A stretch of DNA of 27,367 nucleotides from Candidatus Methanophagaceae archaeon (lineage in GTDB: Archaea > Halobacteriota > Syntropharchaeia > Alkanophagales > Methanospirareceae), in NCBI GenBank assembly GCA_013374505.1, contig QENJ01000224.1, positions 1-27,367 of the forward strand, in the 5' to 3' direction. Below are positions 24,512 through 27,367 of the stretch, piece after piece. How positions within the stretch are numbered: position 1 is the stretch's first letter; each line of letters opens with the position of its first letter. The notes beneath the pieces are model-generated. The model was not told where the DNA came from. It did no database searches and was given only the letters and a program-made list of their open reading frames with translations. The translations under genes were made by a program, and so were the position numbers.

Positions 24512-25315
24512 ATGACAATGGAAGAGAAGAGAATATTGATAACGCTTACGCCTTCGGAATCGAAGCGGTTGATCGCAAAGGGCGTAATGAATTTGGAAGA
24601 AGTGCAGCGAGCTTTGAAGCATGGGACAATCATAATAGGACTGGGTACCACAAACGCATATGTGGCAGAGGCGATTCTGGATGCGTTGCCCGATACGGAA
24701 ACCCGGACGGTAGATAAACCGAGATACGCAGCGGGTGTAATAACAGACAAAGGTACTTGCATCGTGCCGAAAGAAGAAAGGGTAAAAGACGTGATAATAG
24801 AAGACGGAAAGATAAGTGGCATGGGTATAGAAAAAGCCATCGAGGGCTTATCAGCCGAAGACGTCTTCATAAAGGGTGCAAATGCGCTGGATTCAAACGG
24901 AACCGCGGGGATACTGTTAGCACATCCTGCGGGCGGCACGATAGGTGCTGCGTTGGGTACGGTCATGGCGAGAGGCGCAAATTTCATAATCCCCGTGGGC
25001 ATAGAGAAAACCATACCCTATCCCATTGTAGATGCGGCGAGGCAAGTAGGGAAAGAGCGGTTCTACAAATCTTTGGGCAGACCCGTTGGCTTGATACCGG
25101 TGCACGGTAAGGTAATCACCGAAGTAGAGGCACTGAAATTATTGGGTGCAAGTAGTGCATGCCCCATAAGTGCAGGAGGTATAGATGGCGGAGAAGGCTC
25201 TGTCGTGCTATGTGCAAAAGGTAGCACGCAGCAGATGGACGAGTTGATGCAGATTATATCTCAGATAAAAGGAGAAGCAGCCACAAAAGTGGTGAATGTG
25301 GATTGTGAAGAGTAA
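24512..25315 (+). CDS. Conserved protein of unknown function
   Basis: The protein has 267 residues from the ATG at 24512. GGTG at 24502-24505 is a plausible ribosome binding site for it; GTG at 24500 and ATG at 24518 are alternatives. I recognise a conserved but unnamed family found in archaea and some bacteria. Marks are LTPSESKRLIAKGV, GTIIIGLGTTNAYVAEAIL, DVFIKGANALDSNGTAGILL (109-128), AHPAGGTIGAALGTVMARGANF, PVGIEKTI, and GGIDGGEGSVVLC near the end. The glycine-rich loops suggest a nucleotide- or cofactor-binding alpha/beta fold, but no catalytic motif is known to me and I assign no function. It is transcribed alone; Hsp20 follows with its own TATA box. The 217-base gap upstream, after the IS481-like remnant, holds no gene. 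Confidence 0.8.
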   Translation: MTMEEKRILITLTPSESKRLIAKGVMNLEEVQRALKHGTIIIGLGTTNAYVAEAILDALPDTETRTVDKPRYAAGVITDKGTCIVPKEERVKDVIIEDGKISGMGIEKAIEGLSAEDVFIKGANALDSNGTAGILLAHPAGGTIGAALGTVMARGANFIIPVGIEKTIPYPIVDAARQVGKERFYKSLGRPVGLIPVHGKVITEVEALKLLGASSACPISAGGIDGGEGSVVLCAKGSTQQMDELMQIISQIKGEAATKVVNVDCEE

Positions 25316-25326
25316 GCGTGGGATAC

Positions 25327-25334
25327 TTTATAAA
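25327..25334 (+). promoter_or_regulatory. TATA box of hsp20
   Basis: tttataaa is centred about 36 bases before the ATG at 25367, predicting a start near 25357 and a very short leader. It lies 11 bases after the stop of the preceding gene, so Hsp20 can be expressed separately. No heat-shock operator could be recognised. Confidence 0.5.
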
Positions 25335-25366
25335 CTTTTTATGCTTTGACAAGGACAGGATATATT

Positions 25367-26008
25367 ATGGACGAAAGAAAAAGACCCTCTATATTTGATC
25401 TGATGGTACATTATATGGCGCAGATGGCAGAGGAGATGCAGAATGAGCACCACGAAGAGGATTCGACGAGCATGCGTAGGCAAGAGCCGCAAGATATAGA
25501 CGAGTGGCTACGAGCACCGTTTGATGCTATGCTGAAGGAGTTAGAAGAAGGCTTGCCCGAGGAGCTCACTGATTTTATAACGGAAGAAGAGACACCGGAG
25601 GGAAAAGTAAGACGCTATGGGCCTTTCATCTACGGGTTCTCATATACTAAGGAACCGGGTAAGGAGCCGGAGATAAAAGAGTTCGGGAATATAAGACCGT
25701 CATACAGCAGAATAGAGCCTGTTCCAGGTGGTGGACGCGAGCCTTTGATCGATGTGATCGAGCAGAAGGACTCGTATGAAGTGGTAGCTGAATTACCGGG
25801 AGTTGAGAAGCCGGATATAAAATTGCACGCCACGGAAGATTCGCTGGAAATAAGAACGGAAAATATGGTCCTGTTCTTCAAAGAGATACCGTTCGACATG
25901 TCCGTGCTGCCGAAATCTGCAACGGCAACTTATAAAAACGGTGTGCTCAGCGTGAAGCTGATGAAGAAAGAAGGCGATAAGGAAAAGACTACTATAGTGT
26001 TGGATTGA
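25367..26008 (+). CDS. Hsp20/alpha-crystallin small heat-shock protein with long N-terminal region
   Basis: The protein has 213 residues from ATG 25367 (a TTG at 25346 would add seven). The C-terminal 90 residues are an alpha-crystallin domain: PLIDVIEQKDSYEVVAELPG with VEKPDIKLHATEDSLEIRTE, then KEIPFDMSVLPKSATATYKN with GVLSVKLMKK, the A-x-x-x-NGVL signature. Such proteins hold unfolding proteins in solution without ATP. The N-terminal 120 residues are acidic, with a Met/His-rich helix (LMVHYMAQMAEEMQNEHHEE) and GPFIYGFSYTKEPGKEPEIK, a longer N-terminus than in standard Hsp20 (about 150 residues total) but one seen in a subgroup of archaeal members. The stop region precedes the NTPase gene by 17 bases, so the two may form an operon. 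Confidence 0.88.
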   Translation: MDERKRPSIFDLMVHYMAQMAEEMQNEHHEEDSTSMRRQEPQDIDEWLRAPFDAMLKELEEGLPEELTDFITEEETPEGKVRRYGPFIYGFSYTKEPGKEPEIKEFGNIRPSYSRIEPVPGGGREPLIDVIEQKDSYEVVAELPGVEKPDIKLHATEDSLEIRTENMVLFFKEIPFDMSVLPKSATATYKNGVLSVKLMKKEGDKEKTTIVLD

Positions 26009-26025
26009 ATAGATATAATTTGAAT

Positions 26026-26562
26026 ATGCGGATAGGACTAACCGGAAAGCCGAAGATAGGGAAATCAACGATTATAAGATCTGTGATACAGAGCTTGGAA
26101 AAGGAAGGAATACCTGTTGGCGGTATGCTTACCACGGACATCCAGGAAGAAGGAACGCGAGTAGGTTTCTCAATAGAAGATATAAGTACACGTGAAAGAG
26201 GTATTCTGGCACATATACATCTGCACCAGAGAGCACCGAAAGTGGGAAAATATACCGTGAATCGCTCTGATCTGGATTCCATAGGTGTAAACGCGATAAA
26301 AACGGCAGTGGTGCATCCGGATCCAATTGTAATCATCGTGGACGAGATAGGACCGATGGAATTGAAATCGAAAAAGTTCATACACGTGGTGGAAGAAGCG
26401 ATAGGCAGCGGTAAATCTATGCTTGTCTCTGTACATCTACGATCGGAGCACGAGTTGGTAAAGAGCGTGAAACGTGAGTTCGAGATGTTTGAGGTTACAG
26501 CAGCGAACCGAGACGAAATTGCAAATCACGTTATTCAACGGTTCTGTGATTCTGTGGTTTAG
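26026..26562 (+). CDS. Nucleoside-triphosphatase, THEP1 family
   Basis: The protein has 178 residues from ATG 26026, which begins right at the first strand (MRIGLTGKPKIGKSTIIRSV). A TTG at 26005 would overlap the hsp20 stop. Walker A is GKPKIGKST (7-15) and the Walker B-like segment is IVIIVDEIGPMELKSKKF. GGMLTTDIQEEGTRVGFSIEDI is typical of THEP1, a small NTPase found in archaea and vertebrates that slowly hydrolyses all NTPs in vitro and whose cellular role is unknown. Length matches the family (about 175-190). It may be co-transcribed with hsp20. Stop is TAG. Confidence 0.9.
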   Translation: MRIGLTGKPKIGKSTIIRSVIQSLEKEGIPVGGMLTTDIQEEGTRVGFSIEDISTRERGILAHIHLHQRAPKVGKYTVNRSDLDSIGVNAIKTAVVHPDPIVIIVDEIGPMELKSKKFIHVVEEAIGSGKSMLVSVHLRSEHELVKSVKREFEMFEVTAANRDEIANHVIQRFCDSVV

Positions 26563-26708
26563 CAGGAATCATATTTTGGTCTTTTATTCTCTGTTAACCC
26601 AAAAATCTTGTATTAATCTCGTAAAATCTCGTGGTTTTCTACCCTTGCTATACAAATACCAATAGTCCATCACATGCGGATTTACCGATAAACGCATCGG
26701 CACTTAAA

Positions 26709-27367
26709 TTAAACTATACGTGCCACAATCTTACTCACACGACCAACAGAAGGCGCGTCATCTGGTAAATCCATAATCGGTTTGCCCTTGAAGTCATAAA
26801 CCTGTATCAAAGAGTCAAAAGGTATTACCTCTTCTAGTTCAATGCCGTGCCTCTTTATCTCTGCGATTACGCTTGCCTCGTCATCCGCCGCTATTTTATT
26901 CGCTATAAACATCATCTTCTTCACGTCAACGTCTATCTCCTTCGCAATCTGTTCCAGCCGCAATGCCGTTCTTATGCTCTTCAGCGTGCCATCCAGCACC
27001 ACAAGCATTACATCTACATCCCTTGTCGTTCGTCTACTTAGATGCTCCAGACCTGCTTCACAATCTATTATCGTATAGTCGTAGTTCCTCGTCAATGTAT
27101 CCATAATCAGTCTCATTATGTGATTTACCGGACAGTAGCAACCCGGTCCTTCGGGACGACCCATAACCAGCAAGTCATAAAACTCTTCTTCCACTATTAG
27201 CTCTGCTACCCTACCCTCAAATTGCGCTCTTATGTCTAGTGCCACATCTCGCTGCTTGTCTTCCAACAGACCCTCCCTTATGTCGCCTACGGTCTTGTCA
27301 TATGAAATCCCAAGTGCATCTGGTAAATTGGAATCTGCATCCGCATCCACGGCTAATATACATATAT
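26709..27367 (-). CDS. cooC: CooC-like nickel-insertion ATPase, partial (N-terminus outside window)
   Basis: The frame is open to the window edge (219 codons seen), and the Walker A lies beyond it. Visible parts are ICILAVDADADSNLPDALG (switch I region), GPGCYCPVNHIMR with the CxC nickel-binding motif, NYDYTIIDCEAGLEHLSR (Walker B and switch II), TLKSIRTALRLEQIAKE, and KMMFIANKI. This is the MinD/ParA-type deviant Walker ATPase CooC, which loads nickel into carbon monoxide dehydrogenase or the acetyl-CoA synthase complex. Its presence fits a CO dehydrogenase/acetyl-CoA pathway organism, although no CODH gene is in the window. The GTG that could serve as an internal start is within the conserved VDADAD motif, so it is not the true start. 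Stop is TAA. Confidence 0.9.
   Translation of the reverse strand, partial: ICILAVDADADSNLPDALGISYDKTVGDIREGLLEDKQRDVALDIRAQFEGRVAELIVEEEFYDLLVMGRPEGPGCYCPVNHIMRLIMDTLTRNYDYTIIDCEAGLEHLSRRTTRDVDVMLVVLDGTLKSIRTALRLEQIAKEIDVDVKKMMFIANKIAADDEASVIAEIKRHGIELEEVIPFDSLIQVYDFKGKPIMDLPDDAPSVGRVSKIVARIV

Noticed and set aside
26563..26708. Possible terminator hairpin between convergent THEP1 and cooC genes
   Set aside because: Only short imperfect pairings (for example around 26688-26702) and weak T tracts are seen, not enough to call.
1..27367. CRISPR array
   Set aside because: No set of regularly spaced identical direct repeats was found anywhere in the window.

Overview
The window is archaeal chromosomal DNA, most likely from a methanogen-related euryarchaeote (an anaerobic methane- or alkane-oxidising relative such as ANME-1 would fit, but the lineage cannot be fixed from this sequence). 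The evidence is ribosomal protein eS1, an archaeal CPSF-type RNase (aCPSF2), a tRNA-Gly with an intron at the archaeal position, an archaeal LeuA/CimA-type synthase, a DUF2124-like protein otherwise known from methanogens, a THEP1-type NTPase, a CooC-like nickel ATPase, TATA-box promoters and GGTG-type ribosome binding sites.

Layout. 1-1500 is a decayed accessory patch: the end of an insertion sequence, a gene cut off by it, a ruined vapC toxin gene and a palindromic repeat. 1526-9508 is housekeeping: a SIMPL-domain protein, a small membrane protein, LeuA/CimA, a DUF2124-like protein, tRNA-Gly, aCPSF2 with an in-frame TAG, eS1, PurQ, AMMECR1 plus a two-cluster ferredoxin, and a GNAT acetyltransferase. 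9676-19391 is one minus-strand gene cluster. In transcription order it holds a subtilase/von Willebrand A protein (broken near its N-terminus), two paralogous ~227-residue proteins each made of two copies of a head/variable core/tail module, a radical SAM-SPASM enzyme with a PqqD-like N-terminal domain, and a large PKD/Ig/PEGA surface protein. 19400-24300 is a graveyard of mobile DNA: a 126-bp inverted-repeat element, an IS1-like transposase remnant, a complete 1917-bp IS with 5-bp target duplication but a transposase broken by two stops, a TPR remnant and an IS481-like remnant. 24512-27367 returns to ordinary genes: a conserved protein of unknown function, Hsp20, THEP1-like NTPase and a CooC-like ATPase running off the end.

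The most interesting system is the 9676-19391 cluster. It has the parts expected of a ribosomally made, post-translationally modified peptide (RiPP) pathway: a PqqD-like recognition domain fused to a SPASM radical SAM enzyme, candidate precursors directly upstream, a protease, and a surface protein 4 bases downstream. The precursors are unusual. They are long, and each carries two variable segments enclosed by a conserved helical head and a conserved tail, so the two genes display four different cores. A hairpin followed by six T lies between precursors and maturase. The function is inferred from architecture only.

Gene decay is widespread. Lesions occur in vapC, the subtilase, three transposases, the TPR gene and aCPSF2. 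Some may be sequencing errors, and that should be settled before biology is built on them.
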